Below are positions 11,470 to 23,200 of a stretch of DNA of 64,000 nucleotides, in pieces (positions within the stretch are counted from its first letter, which is position 1; the number at the start of each line of letters is the position of its first letter). The translations under genes were made by a program, and so were the position numbers. Source of the stretch: Neurospora intermedia (Eukaryota > Ascomycota > Sordariomycetes > Sordariales > Sordariaceae); assembly GCA_037102815.1 (NCBI GenBank), contig BTPP01000005.1, forward strand, positions 186,001 through 250,000. The letters run 5' to 3'. Below the pieces are notes generated by a model. That model saw only the letters and a program-made list of their open reading frames with translations, was not told where the DNA came from and searched no databases.

Positions 11470-12385
11470 GCTGTTGCCGTTGCAGCAGGAGAGTTCTTAG
11501 TAGTAGATGGTTGATGAGGTGGATGTGGATTCATGTACATATCATTTATTGTTCGCTTCTTGTTCATACTTTTACTTGACGTAAATACACTTGTTTGCTC
11601 AACACGTCGTTCTGTCACTTTGTGTTCAAAGTCAGTGGCAACTCTTGTGTCGGCCTTGTCCAATTCTGTCCCGTTGGACAATTTGGCCCAGAGCACGTTG
11701 GTTATTTCTACAAGCACACGAAGGCAGGACATGGAAACCAGGGCAGAGCAGATACTACGGAACGTCAGCGTCAACTTCCACATCCACATCCAGCAGTCAC
11801 GAGGGTGCTCACAAGAACTGAGGTCGGCCACGGGTGGTTTCACTGACTTTGTATCCAAGTAGTGGAAGTTACACCCGCGCAGTGCAGTGCTCATGTGGAT
11901 GCTTGTACCCCCGAAGCCGCACTTTCCTTTTCTGTAGCACGACTCAGCTAGGTACTTACTAGCAGCGGGTGTAGAGAGTTGGAAATCCACTCCTCTTGTC
12001 TGTCACGAGCTGGTGTGTAAGGAAGGAGCACATAGTTGAAGGCGAGAAGTCTGAGCCCATCAAGCGGCCATTTAAACTCTTTGGATTCCCATCCTCTCCC
12101 TACACTCTGAATCCATCAGCCACATTGCTTCTTCTTGCACAACATCATCTTTGCTCTGCAACCACATCACTATCACATTGCTTGGGCATTCTTCACACTT
12201 TTCTTGGTTCTATATCTACTCACGCTTTCTTGTTGACAACTTTCCATCCTTGGAGCATCGTCGCGTCAGCAACACCAAAGATCTTCGAGAGGTGGGCTTG
12301 ACCCATTTTCCATCCACTTCATCACCATCATGGCAGCTAACAGTGTCTTCTGCCAGTTTCCCAGTCTCACTCGACAACCGCCACG
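11470..12385. other. Intergenic region
   Basis: 3' flank of the GH131 gene and promoter plus leader of the acidic secreted-protein gene. Short frames overlap on both strands at 11.5-11.9 kb, but none has a domain or a good start. Confidence 0.5.
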
Positions 12386-13261
12386 ATGTCTTACACAAGT
12401 CTTGTTCTCACTTTTCTCCTCGCCGCTTCCCATGTTTGCCACGGCAAACCTCTCCCCACGCCCGATGATCGTCCTTACCACCAGGGCTTTCCTCCTTACT
12501 CCGAGGGTTATCCCACCGGGGCTGGGTCCATCGCGACAACCACTGAAGAGATCACAGTCCTCGCCGAGGAAACCATCTATCCAGTCCCATACCCTAGCAA
12601 CACAGAGGATGTCCCTTCAATGTCTGCGGAGGTCACCATTGCCACCATGGCTGCCGAGTCTGTGACTGTTCCTGCAACTACTTTTGAGGTCGAAACTGCA
12701 GAGGTCCCAGTCGCCACCACATCCGAGGAGCACACCGATCAATCCGACGATGAAGCTCCGTCGAACGATGCAGATTCTTCTGGCGATGAAGCTTCCTCAA
12801 ACAAGGAGGATGGATCCCCAGATGAGGCTCTTCCCACAGACTCATCGCCAGATACCGAGAATCAGGACCATGTCTGCGGCAGATTCGATCCCTGGACCAT
12901 TCACTCCCTTTCTCGGAACTGTGATGACGCCGACACGGTCTGCGACTGGTCCTTCATCATCGACACTCACTGCCCCTCGCTCGCTCCTACCCCTTGCTCG
13001 TTCTCCATCAAGTCCCTCGGCCCGGATGTGCCTGCCTCGCGCTCTCCCAAGCATGAGAAGAGCGAAGATGACTTGTGCGGGCCGTATGAAGTGCATTCGA
13101 GCTGGAGCGGCCAGTTTGGTCCTGGAGAGGGATTCACGACGTTGAGTGTCATTGATGATGGGAACAAGTTGGTGGCGTATCCGGCTTATAGGGATGATCT
13201 GTTTGGCAAGGAGGACGCTGCGGTTCCGGATGTGGAGGTCGCGGTCTATGCTTTGGGTTGA
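12386..13261 (+). CDS. Acidic secreted protein, unknown function (291 aa)
   Basis: Intronless, ATG in ACGATGTC. The first 20 residues, MSYTSLVLTFLLAASHVCHG, are a clear signal peptide. Residues 21-110 are Thr/Val/Glu-rich (STxPxT-like, probably O-glycosylated). Residues 110-160 are an acidic linker with repeated SDDEAPSND/SGDEASSNK/SPDEALPTD units. The C-terminal third has six Cys (HVCGRFDPW, RNCDDADTVCDWSF, THCPSLAPTPC, DDLCGPYEV) and is probably a small disulfide-bonded domain. It is likely extracellular or wall-associated. I do not recognise a named family. It lies next to the GH131 gene on the same strand, but nothing shows a joint role. Confidence 0.8.
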   Translation: MSYTSLVLTFLLAASHVCHGKPLPTPDDRPYHQGFPPYSEGYPTGAGSIATTTEEITVLAEETIYPVPYPSNTEDVPSMSAEVTIATMAAESVTVPATTFEVETAEVPVATTSEEHTDQSDDEAPSNDADSSGDEASSNKEDGSPDEALPTDSSPDTENQDHVCGRFDPWTIHSLSRNCDDADTVCDWSFIIDTHCPSLAPTPCSFSIKSLGPDVPASRSPKHEKSEDDLCGPYEVHSSWSGQFGPGEGFTTLSVIDDGNKLVAYPAYRDDLFGKEDAAVPDVEVAVYALG

Positions 13262-13511
13262 AGGATGACATGAGTAGAAGGGGGTGTTCAATAGGAAGAA
13301 GTATCGATGCTGTATTGATCATTGCTGGGATTCGTTGAGTATTGGATTATGGGACTGACAAAAACATTGTTATGGAGTACACGGTAGTCAGGCGAGAGAT
13401 GAGTAAATGGAACCACGTTGATCCTTGAATGCTTTCTCCTTCCTTTCTTGCTCCATGAACGACTTTGCTCCTCTAGCATACACATGACGGTTGAGTGTCC
13501 ATACACCATCA
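13262..13511. other. Intergenic region
   Basis: 3' flank of the secreted-protein gene. Nothing supported. Confidence 0.4.
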
Positions 13512-14103
13512 ATTCTTCGGTATTGACACATCCTCAACATTGTGCCACAGCCCAGCCCCGAAACATTCGGCCTCGAAACACTCCATCGGTGTCAACCCCT
13601 TGGCGTAGGAGGTTTTCGTCTTGTCATTCCTGTCTACCTCATTGTAACTACATCCCGCCGTCGTTGAACATCCTGGATTATTCCACTTTTTTGTTAGCAA
13701 ATAATTGCTCTCTTCTCTCTCCTCTCGCTTCGATTGAGGTGTCTGACAAACCTCTAGCCGAAGCCTTGCCGTCCGTTCAAGACCCTTGGCGGATCTGGCT
13801 CAAAATAGTATTGGCCCAAGATAGCATTGAGGTCGTCATACACGATTGAGAGACCACACACGGCCTGAGAGAAAGAAACCAATAAATTGATGGAGACTGT
13901 CAAGTTCTGCTGGGAACTACGCACCGAGGGGGATAGATGCCATGTCGATAGGAGTTCCATCTAGATCTACTTGATAGAGGAACGGAACGTTTTGTGTGGT
14001 TTGTCCGTGGGGAAACGAAGCGCCATTACTCTACCGACTGTGAAATGTCGTAGGCAAGTAAGAGTACAGCGTCACTGGAGTAGCCACACTTATCCAACAT
14101 GAC
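13512..14103 (-). pseudogene. Possible decayed Cys-rich gene or unusual small gene
   Basis: On the minus strand several adjacent stretches read like protein but do not join cleanly. About 14100-14030 gives MLDKCGYSSDAVLLLAYDI. About 14025-13925 gives GQTTQNVPFLYQVDLDGTP. About 13870-13765 gives VCGLSIVYDDLNAILGQYYF. About 13668-13512 gives GCSTTAGCSYNEV and MECFEAECFGAG before a TGA. A GT-AG pair could remove 13925-13870. Another possible intron with a TTGCTAAC branch site and an AATCCAG acceptor sits before the last piece, but the upstream exon ends in a stop in that frame. It is either a decayed gene or one with splice sites I misplace. Family unknown. Confidence 0.3.
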
Positions 14104-14951
14104 CAATACAGGCATTACAAGGCAGGCAAAATGCAAATTTCCAGAATAAAAGGCGGAGTGGGGTGGCGCCAGACGGTTGACGCAACTTGATGTGAATACC
14201 TACCTGTAGAAGCCATCACCACTTCTTGGCATTCTCTTGGCACGAGTCCTCCCTCCTTCTTCCTAAGTACAATGCACTTTTCTAACTCTCTCTCTTTTAC
14301 AATCAATCGATAGTTTTACTACCACTACGTCGTTCACCGTGATCTTTTTCTCTGTATGGCTCAACAATATATTTTGAGTGTTCGTCGCGTCGCTGCTTTA
14401 CACCACCACAAAGAAAAGAAGAAAAAAAAGAACAAAAAAGATGTGGGTCATAGCATGAGGCCGACCCAACAGAACTTTTACTTCCCAAGCTTCAACAAAG
14501 GAGGACTGATCAATAACGAATATGCGGCCGTAACCTAGTCATCAGCGCCGGTGCTGGCACGACGCAATGAGCTCAGTCTGACGATAATCTCTCTCGGTCG
14601 GCTGGCTTCTTAGGTCCCGTTCCGAGACCCAGATATCATGCCATCTAGCCCTGCTTTTTTCCCCATATTTCATCAGACGGAGGACAGTTTCTCTCTTGAA
14701 AGGCCTGAAAGCTCTCGAATCTCCCTGTTCAACCTACAATGATTGAAGTACCAAACTGATTACATAAACTACCGGTAGACTTGTATTCTGTGCTAGGCAC
14801 CGACCTCCTCCGCATGGAATTTGTTGACAGTCTTCTCAGCATCAAGATCCAACCCCCACTCGCTTGGAGTTCCTACATATCGCTGATAATAAGCAACAGA
14901 AAAAAAAGAAAAGCCAAATCAAACACAAATCATTCTTTCCTGTGTCTCCCA
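14104..14951. other. Intergenic region
   Basis: No supported gene. A-rich stretches are at 14409-14440. Confidence 0.4.
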
Positions 14952-15332
14952 TTACACAACAACAGTGTTCCCACTGCCACGATCATAGGGTGGCGGCGGG
15001 GATCTTGCCTCAGCAGAGGTAGCCGTTCTTTTGGGTGGTGTTGGCTGCGTAATTGGGAGGTGATTGGCCCGTTGTTCTTCTTCCCAGATCTCGGTCGCAA
15101 GTCCAACGAAGTACGCTTCCAGCACGATCCAGACGATATCGAGAGGCCATACCAATACGAAGAGAGGTCCGAGCAAACACACCTTAGTGATTTGGCTGCG
15201 TCGTAAGTCGGTAGAGGCTTTGTGGAAGTCTGTGAAGTCTCCGTTCAAGTTGGTCCAAAAGTCTTCCGATCTGTACCAAAACCGGATCGCCCCGATGATG
15301 GCATAGAGTACGCCGATTATGATTTCGTCCAT
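14952..15332 (-). CDS. Small membrane protein (126 aa)
   Basis: A single exon starts at MDEIIIGVLYAIIGAIRFWY, whose residues 4-20 form a first membrane segment. A polar loop follows (SEDFWTNLNGDFTDFHKAST). Then comes a longer hydrophobic stretch (CLLGPLFVLVWPLDIVWIVL through AYFVGLATEIW), giving one or two more passes. The tail is proline-rich (PITQPTPPKRTATSAEARSP), with a PPPPY motif close to the C-terminus that could bind WW domains such as those of Nedd4/Rsp5 ligases (inference). No family is recognised. The upstream region carries the 15448-15632 duplication. Confidence 0.65.
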   Translation of the reverse strand: MDEIIIGVLYAIIGAIRFWYRSEDFWTNLNGDFTDFHKASTDLRRSQITKVCLLGPLFVLVWPLDIVWIVLEAYFVGLATEIWEEEQRANHLPITQPTPPKRTATSAEARSPPPPYDRGSGNTVVV

Positions 15333-15447
15333 GATGCTGAAAGTCTTGGGAGACTGTTGCGATTATGTCAGAAAGGAGTTGGAGAGGCGGGGGAGTGGAG
15401 AGCAGAATGGTGAGCGAGAGACATACCTGGAGACTACTGAGTGAGCT

Positions 15448-15632
15448 GGGAGTGGCAGCTGAGCGAGGGCGAGTGTGTTGCGGATACTACTGGCAATGGT
15501 AGAATTGTACTGTGTTAAAAAATTTGGGTTGTGGGTGAATGATTGAAGAGAGCGAGTGTGTTGCGGGAGTGGCAGCTGAGCGAAAGCGAGTGTGTCGCGG
15601 ATAGCAATGGTAGAGTTGTACTGTGTAAAAAA
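15448..15632. repeat. Imperfect direct duplication upstream of the small membrane-protein gene
   Basis: Two copies, about 15448-15525 and 15565-15632. Both contain GGGAGTGGCAGCTGAGCG, a GCGAGTGTGT core, CAATGGTAGA and TTGTACTGTGT followed by an A-run. The copies differ by a few substitutions and small indels, so the duplication is not brand new. Confidence 0.75.
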
Positions 15633-15948
15633 GCTTCGTTTGTGAAGAAAGAATTGGAGGGAACAATACAGAAGTTTGAGTCCCTTAGATATGCTTTCAT
15701 CCTTGAGACCACGTCATCCTTCCTGCACGAGCGAAGCTTACTTCTACAAGCATAAGCAGGGGCATGTTCGGAGGTCCGAGGTCACGGTTGCCGAGTTTGA
15801 TGTCCTCCGTCGGCCAGGAGAATAGCGTGTTAAGAGGTTCTGTCCTTCCGTTGTTGGGAATTAGGGTTTCGCACTTGGCTATTGCCTTGTTAGTACTTTT
15901 AAGGTTGAGATGAAAGGTGCAGTGGCCCATAATGTTTCTGTCCTGTCT

Positions 15949-16204
15949 GTACCACAAAGACTCGGGGCATCCAGATTGAGCTTTCTGGGAAATCACCTCC
16001 AGGCATGATCTGGAAGCACACAGCACGAATGTGTGCTTTTTATGACCGATAAAAGGAGTGGTGGAGACATCGAAAATCACCGTCTTCCACTTGCATATAA
16101 ATTTTGGTGGGCATGAATGTTGCAGTAGTAGTGTATGCTTCTAGATTACCTATGCCTGATTTCCCAGAAAGCCCAACCCGGATGCCCCGAGTCTTTTGCG
16201 GTAC
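15949..16204. mobile_element. MITE copy A, long-TIR family (256 bp)
   Basis: The ends are inverted repeats of about 65 bp. The left end reads GTACCACAAAGACTCGGGGC and continues with ATTGAGCTTTCTGGGAAATC. The right end is its complement, ending CCCCGAGTCTTTTGCGGTAC. GTAC stands at both borders, so the duplicated target is TA or the repeat starts with GTAC. The interior is about 125 bp with no coding frame. A second copy with the same ends and related interior lies at 56302-56615. Size, long TIRs and lack of coding capacity define it as a MITE, and a TA target would point to Tc1/mariner relatives. Confidence 0.85.
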
Positions 16205-16650
16205 GACGGAGGAAAGTTCACTTCTGCGTACCATCCAATAATCCATCAGTAGAGGTATCCTACGATGTGGGCGAGCCATTTCGCACCTAGGAAGGAGCCA
16301 TGCGACAACATTGACTCCGTCCTGCTTCTGGCGAAGACTGCCTGGAAAGAGCCAACTGAAGGGAAGTGACCAGATGCTCTGTTTAATCTCTGCTTCGTTG
16401 CGGGCGGGGCTGGCAAGTTGCATTTGGCCACCTTAGTGTGCGTTTGCGAGTGGCTGGTTCGCTTGGCGGGGCGTTGCACGAGAGTTCCACAGTAGGAGTA
16501 GGCCTGCGACGTTCACAGTATGGGGACAGTTATACGGTAAATCTATACGCGGAACCGCCCCTAGATTCTCCCCTAGCTAGGAACTGCCCGGGGACTAGTA
16601 CGTAATCCCAATATCCCGAGCATCCCAGCCCAAATCTAGCGCAACCCAAA
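16205..16650. other. Intergenic region before the AT-rich block
   Basis: GC content is still normal. It ends in C/A-rich sequence (16620-16670) where the composition drops sharply to AT-rich. No gene seen. Confidence 0.5.
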
Positions 16651-19600
16651 AACCCCGAAAACCCAAACCTTAAATATCTAAAAAAAAGTCTAAAAAGGTA
16701 TAAAGGTACTTACTATCAAATATTACCAAATTAATAGAAAGTCGTCTTCTAGTAATAAATCGTTATTTCTAAATATATAGACCGTAAGTAGCTATATTAA
16801 TTTATTTATACCTATTGGTATACTATCGTTAGTCTTATTATTACCGATATATCGATATTAAATACTATTATATAATTGAAGTCTATCCTTCTAAACCTAT
16901 ATTCCGACTTTCCTAAATACCTTTCGACGCTATTAATTATTCTAATATCTAATTAGAAATATTAACCAATTATTTTAATATTTAAAGATAAATTATATAT
17001 ATTTATAAGACGGTACTAGATATAATAAATAATAAACCCTTTATAATAGACGGTAATAAGTATTATTAATATTTCCTTTTATTTAGCCAAATTTTAAAAT
17101 AATTTCTTAATAATACTAGATATTTAGCAATAAATATTAATATTAGCTCAATAATCAATTAATAATTAGGAATAATAATAAGATAATATTTATAAAAAAA
17201 ATTTATTCGTATATTATTTAATATAAATAGCCGATACTAAAATATTCTAACTACAATCTAAAATATTGCTAGGCAATATATAGTAAGTAAACCGAAGTAT
17301 AGTAAATTTAGAAAGTTTTAGTAAAAGCCGAAAAAAAGAAAAGAAAAAAAGAATTCAAATTGTAAGAAAAATTAAAAATACTAGAAGGTATAGCGCTAGC
17401 GAAAATAAAATCGATAAAAAAAAAGGCAATTAAATTGTAGGGGAATTTAAATTATATAGCTATAGTAAGTTAGAAGATTTATAGCGGCGGAATAAAAGCG
17501 AATAGGAGGAATATTGGAATAAAAGTAATAAAGGAAAAAATAAAATAATTAAAATCTAATTTAAAAATTCAAATAAACGGAAATTAAAAGGAATATTAAT
17601 ATCCGGATTAAACCTACTAATAAAAGGATTATCGTTCTCCTCGTTATCCGGAGGGGGAGGGGGGGGGGATATAACTTATATAATATATTAGTAAGAACAA
17701 AAAGAGAAAAAAAAAAAAGAAAAAGGAAAAGAAAAATAAAAGAACTTATATATAAAGTTTTACAAGCAGCCTCAATATTAGTCTTATTAATAGTCTTCTT
17801 AAATTCTTTAAAAAGGTAGATAAAAGACTAATAACTAATATAGCGGAATTTATTTATAGTATAGCCCTAATCCGAAAAATTATTCTTAATTTTATTGTAG
17901 TAAGTCAAATTTTAGACCTATTTGGGAATACTAAGCTTTACCTTTATTAATACTTTTAAAAAAGTAGAAGTACTATTATTAAAGATATCTATATTAATAT
18001 TCTCCAAATTGGTAACTTTATTAACCGAAGTATTAAAACGTATTTCCTTACTATAAAGAATAAATAATATTAGAATTAAATTATAGAAAATAATTTTAAT
18101 TTAATACTTTCCGTAGGGTTTAGTCTTTATAGTAGCATTGAAATCTATAATATTGCGAATATAGTAGAAAAAAGACCGGAAAGTTATACTATTAAATAAT
18201 AATAGTAATTATTTATATAATTTATTTATACTCTTATTATTATCCTCGGCCTTAGCGAAGTTAATAAAATACGGGTTATACTCCGCAATTTCGATAACCT
18301 ACAACTAATAGATATAGTTAAATATAATATAAAAAAAAAAAAGGAAAAAAAAAAGGAAAAAAAAAAAATGGAAAAAATAGAAAAAAAAAAGTCTTATATA
18401 TATATAATACTAAAGAAAGTTGGTCTTCAATAACGAAAATCGATATTAGATAATAGAGTGAATCTATAAGAAACGTTCGGAGTTGGTCGGGGTATTCGGA
18501 GATACTTTTTTAGTATAAAAGCTAATAAAATCCGGGTTATATTATAAAAATAATAATAATTTATATAATTCTTTAATTATATTATTTTCCTAAATTATAA
18601 AATTTAAATTCTCGGCTTTAGTGGGATTATTATCGACGGCCGGAGTATCGGGCTCCCTACTATTATCGATAATAGTACGACCGGTAATTTTATTCTACCT
18701 CAATTTGGGAAGTAGGTTTTTACAAAGCTTAGCCAAATTTTTGTATATTGGCTTATAAAATATAGCCGGGAATTTATCTTCGAGGCTAAAGTTTACTATA
18801 TTAGGAATAGTAGGCTTTTAACGTCCGTTAGCGGGTATAACTATAGCCTGCGTTTCCGAAGTATTAGATATTATTTTAATAATAGAAATACTAGGAATAT
18901 TAAAGTTTAATATATTAGCGCTAGTACCCTCCGGTACTATAAATATTTTACTAATAATAGTAAGATAGATTTAATTACGGCTAATATTATTACTACGACC
19001 GATAATACTATTACTATAGCTACTACGGCTACTATAGGTACTACGTATAGGAATAAGTAAAAATAGTCTATAATTAAGAATAAATAGTTAATTTAATATT
19101 AAAAGATAATATTTAATAATTCTAAATAATATAAAATAAAACCAAATAATTTAAAATGAATATTAAATAATAGAGGATAATATTTAAATATAGAAATATT
19201 ATTAATAGGATAATATAATAGTAAATAAATAAATATAATTTACAAATTAGGTAGTATTAATATTACTAGTAATACTACTATAGCAAATATATTTAGAACC
19301 TATCGGAGTAATATTAGTAGTATCCTTAGTCCCGCTCTAATTACTACTATTACCCTTAATAGTAATAATACTGTAAATAACCCATTTAAATAGGGGATTA
19401 ATAAAGGTAATTTTTTTAGGTAGTATTTTAATATAATAATATTTATAAATATTAATTAGAGAGAAAGAAAAGGAGATGGGAAGTAAAAGTAGAAGGAAAT
19501 AAATTATAAACTTATTAAAAATATTATAAAGATATAGCGGGGTAATAGTATTAATTTATAATATAAAAAGTAAGAGAGAAAGTAATAGGAAAAGAAAGTT

Positions 19601-22600
19601 TAGAAAGGAGGGGAAGTTTAAGAATTCTATTTGCAATTTTTTTTTTAGTACGTTATTAAATAGAAGTAAAAAGAATAGAAAGAATTTTCAAAAAATCGGA
19701 TAATCTAATAAATAGTAAACGTATTGCACGTTCGCTTGTTTATTTTTAGGTTATTGAGAGGATAGGACGAAATTATAGTAATTTACCCTTAATATTAAAA
19801 AAAATATTAATAATACTAATATAATACGGCCGTACATTTACCGATAATACGTATAATAATTATTAAAGTTAATATAATATTAAATACTAATCGAATTAAA
19901 AGACTAACCTACTTTTTTCCTAATTTCTTTTATTAATTAATATCGTTATAAAAGTTCGCCAGTATTATCTCCGAAGTCCGGACTATTACCCGGGCTACGC
20001 CCTACTTTTCTAATAATAATATTAATATTAATAATACCCCCGCTATTTATATTCTATCTTCGTTTTAATACGGAAAAAAAAAATATTTAGCATTTAAATA
20101 AATATAAATTAGTATTCGTAATTATTATTTTCATTTGGGGTATACTAACTTACTAGTAGGAGGTACTTCAAGAAGGAGATATATTTTACTATAAATTGAA
20201 ATTCTAAAGTTAGGTATATAAGAGTACGACTAACGGAGGATAGAAACGTACGGTTGATATACTTAAATCGAATATTATTATAGGGCTATTATAAATATTA
20301 ATTCTTACTACGGCTCTTAGAGTAGGATTTTAAGAATAATAGGAAATATAACTATAGCTACCTAATTTACAATATATTTGTACTTCTCTCTATATTAATA
20401 ATTACCTAAATAATTACTATAGTAACCTAATAAATATAATAGATAATAATAATAAAAATACTATTAAAGAGAATATTAATTAAAATAATAAGGATAATAA
20501 TAAGAATATCGCCGAACTAGAAGGTAATCTACTTATTCTAAACCTCGAAAATACTAACCAAATCCTCCTATTATATTTTAACCTTCCTAACTTTAACGAA
20601 TAAGAACTTAAGTAAATTATAAAGTATAACGAATATAATATTGTTAATAATAAGGATAAGTTCGTCCCTTTTAATAAGGAAATTATACTTAATATTAATA
20701 CGGAAATAAAAGCCCTACTAAAATTAAAGACTATAACTTTTTCCCTCCCGGTACTAATAGTCTAAGAAATTCCCGGCTATAATAATGGTATTGACGACTC
20801 TATATTTATACCCTATCGATAATATTTAATCGAAATATCGGATTTTAAAATAGTAATTAAACTTCTCGTTTATTTCTTAGGAACAAGTGCGGCTAAATAA
20901 AATACTATACGTAATATCCTCTATTTAATATATAATAATAAGAACCGGACTATTGCTAATTTTATAAGACTTCCAAAGCGCGTTCGTATATTTAAAGAAA
21001 GGGTTACTTACCGATTACTACTTTTACTAATATATATTATTAAAATTCCCCTTTAATTCGATAAAATACTTTCGGTAGTAGTTAATTATAAATAAAAGGA
21101 ATTTAAAAAAGGGGATACGGCTAAAATAAGTACGGACTTTTATTTTTTTAATATAGAAACTTTATATAAGACCCTTATTTCGTTGGATTTTATTAAGGAT
21201 ATATATTTCGGTATAGTATACTTCGTAAATAAATTTATTAAATTCTAGGAAGTTTATTATTAGTCGGGGTCTATATAGACTATATCCGGCTAATATACCT
21301 ATTTCGTATATACTAATAAACGGAAGGGAAAGGTTATATTTCTATTAGATTAAATATATTTTATCTATAGAGAAGAAAAAGACTATACGTATATAGCCCC
21401 CTCTATTAATAATATTAATAGTAAATTTCATTTCTACGTCGGTTATATTTATAGTATTAATTTTAATTATTATTCTAGTAACGAATTTAAACCGGAATTT
21501 ATAACCCTATAAATACAAAAAGTTTTCTATTATACCGATTTTAGTATCGATAGTGTATAGGTATTAAGTTTTATTAAATAAGCGTTCATTTAAGGATTAT
21601 TAAATATAAATATAATAGAAGATAAGGTTGTATTATATAACCGGCCGATTTTTATACTATAAAAATATACTATCAATTATTATAATATTTAGTAGGACAT
21701 ATTTTAGGGGGAAACTTTTAAAGATTTAAATTTCTATTTATTTAATAAGGATATAATAGAAACGGTAGAAATAAAACTAGAAATACTATTTATATCGAAT
21801 AAGGCTAAAGGTAAAGGAAAGGCCGGCAAAATACTTTGTAAAAAAAAGAGTAAGCCTAATTATTCTAAATTTACCCTATATAAAATTAACTAGTTAAAAA
21901 ATATAGAGTTTTTTATATATTAAATAGTACAATTCAATTAAAGGGACTTTATCGCTATATACTATACTTACTCAATTCGGGTATAGCTAGAAATTAAAGA
22001 GTATAATTGTAAGTAGTTTGAAGATAATTAGGATTAGGAAAAAAACGTATACTTAGGAGATATAGTATCGTTTCCTCTATTTACTTTTATTAATAATTTT
22101 AATCTTTTTTACAATTTATATTAGAATTTAGTAGGATACTATATTATACTAATATTTTTTACCGTTTACGACTATTGCCGGAGAATAAATATATTTCCGA
22201 TCTTTTTTAATTTATATAGAACTATAATCGATAATATCCTTAATAAAATACAAATATTTATCTTATTAGAGAGGGGTTATAAAGTATAACTCCCGGGTAA
22301 GAAAAATCCGATATTAATATACGTATTTATACTAATATATATATATAATTACCTATAATAAAGCGCTAATAATAGAATATTTAGTCCAACTACTAATAAA
22401 TACTATTTAAAATACTTTATTAGGCAGAAAACCAATATTAAAGGTCTAAATAATCTATTAGCAATATTAAATTTCAATAAGGATATAAAAAGCCAATTTT
22501 ATTATTAAACTGTAATAATACGTAGATAAACCGAAACCCTTAAAGGTATAAAACGCAAAGAATATTATTTATAATAGGGGATAATTTTAAACGGATTAAT

Positions 22601-22861
22601 ACTAATTCGCATTATACCCGCTTTCAATTTAGTCCTCTCCCAACCTCTAAAACCAATTTATTCCGAATATAACGGATTAATACTATTAATATATAACCTA
22701 CTTATTAATAGTATACTCAAAAAATAGTATATTAAAGACTATACTAAAATATTTCGAAATTAAAAGTTTCTATAGGGTTATAACCGTATACAATCACCTA
22801 TATAGTATTTTAATTCCTATAATATATTAAAGTACGCCCGGTAGTTAGTAGTTATACCCGG
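16651..22861 (+). mobile_element. RIP-mutated DNA transposon remains, left part (TNP2/CACTA-like transposase traces at about 20-22.8 kb)
   Basis: The block is AT-rich and TA-rich with stops in all frames, as RIP leaves. In one plus-strand frame family, about 21-22.8 kb still reads as transposase-like segments, for example LPKRVRIFKERVTYRLLLLL near 20.97 kb, NLVGYYIILIFFTVYDYCRR and ILLERGYKVQLPGKKN at 22.1-22.3 kb, QQSANNRIFSPTTNKYY near 22.36 kb, and PAFNLVLSQPLKPIYSEYNG near 22.65 kb. The order resembles the TNP2-like transposases of CACTA/Plavaka-type elements in fungi. This is a family-level judgement from memory. The 16.65-20 kb part is unclassified and includes purine-rich low-complexity tracts (17.65, 18.33-18.40 kb). 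The element continues after the LTR insertion. Confidence 0.45.
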
Positions 22862-23200
22862 TGTTATGGGGCATTCTTGGTAGATACCTAAATGCTCTAT
22901 CTTATCATAGCAGCGGCTCGTTAGAGCGCATAGTCTACTATATAAGAGTGCTCGTCCTATTAACCTCTGTTAAGGTTGACGGATTATCAATTCATATTAT
23001 ACCAACCTTACATCTATCTTACTCACACTCAATAAAGTCGTATACGAAGTCCTAGGTTGAAGCTTACAATAGGTCTTATCTTCAATTTCCTTTAATAAGA
23101 CTATCATTAATCGTTACGTACTATTATTCTATCTAGCAACTAATTACTTACTTTATTATTCTTTATTATTATTACTTATAAAGTATATTTTCGCGTAATA
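22862..23200 (+). repeat. 5' LTR of the Gypsy element (339 bp)
   Basis: Starts TGTTATGGGG and ends CGCGTAATA, with a short inverted terminus (TGTTA/TAATA). It matches 33770-34108 along its whole length. The first 200 bp keep a near-normal base composition. Confidence 0.9.

Noticed and set aside
17290-19100. Possible genes in the AT-rich block
   Set aside because: Stops occur in all frames. The rare open stretches reflect low complexity and are remnants of repeats.
22790-22861. 5S rRNA-like string (ACGCCCGG, GTTAGTAGTT) just before the Gypsy element
   Set aside because: Neurospora 5S genes are dispersed, so I compared the order, but only about 20 bases agree. The stretch reads as part of the outer transposase (ARQLVVIPG).
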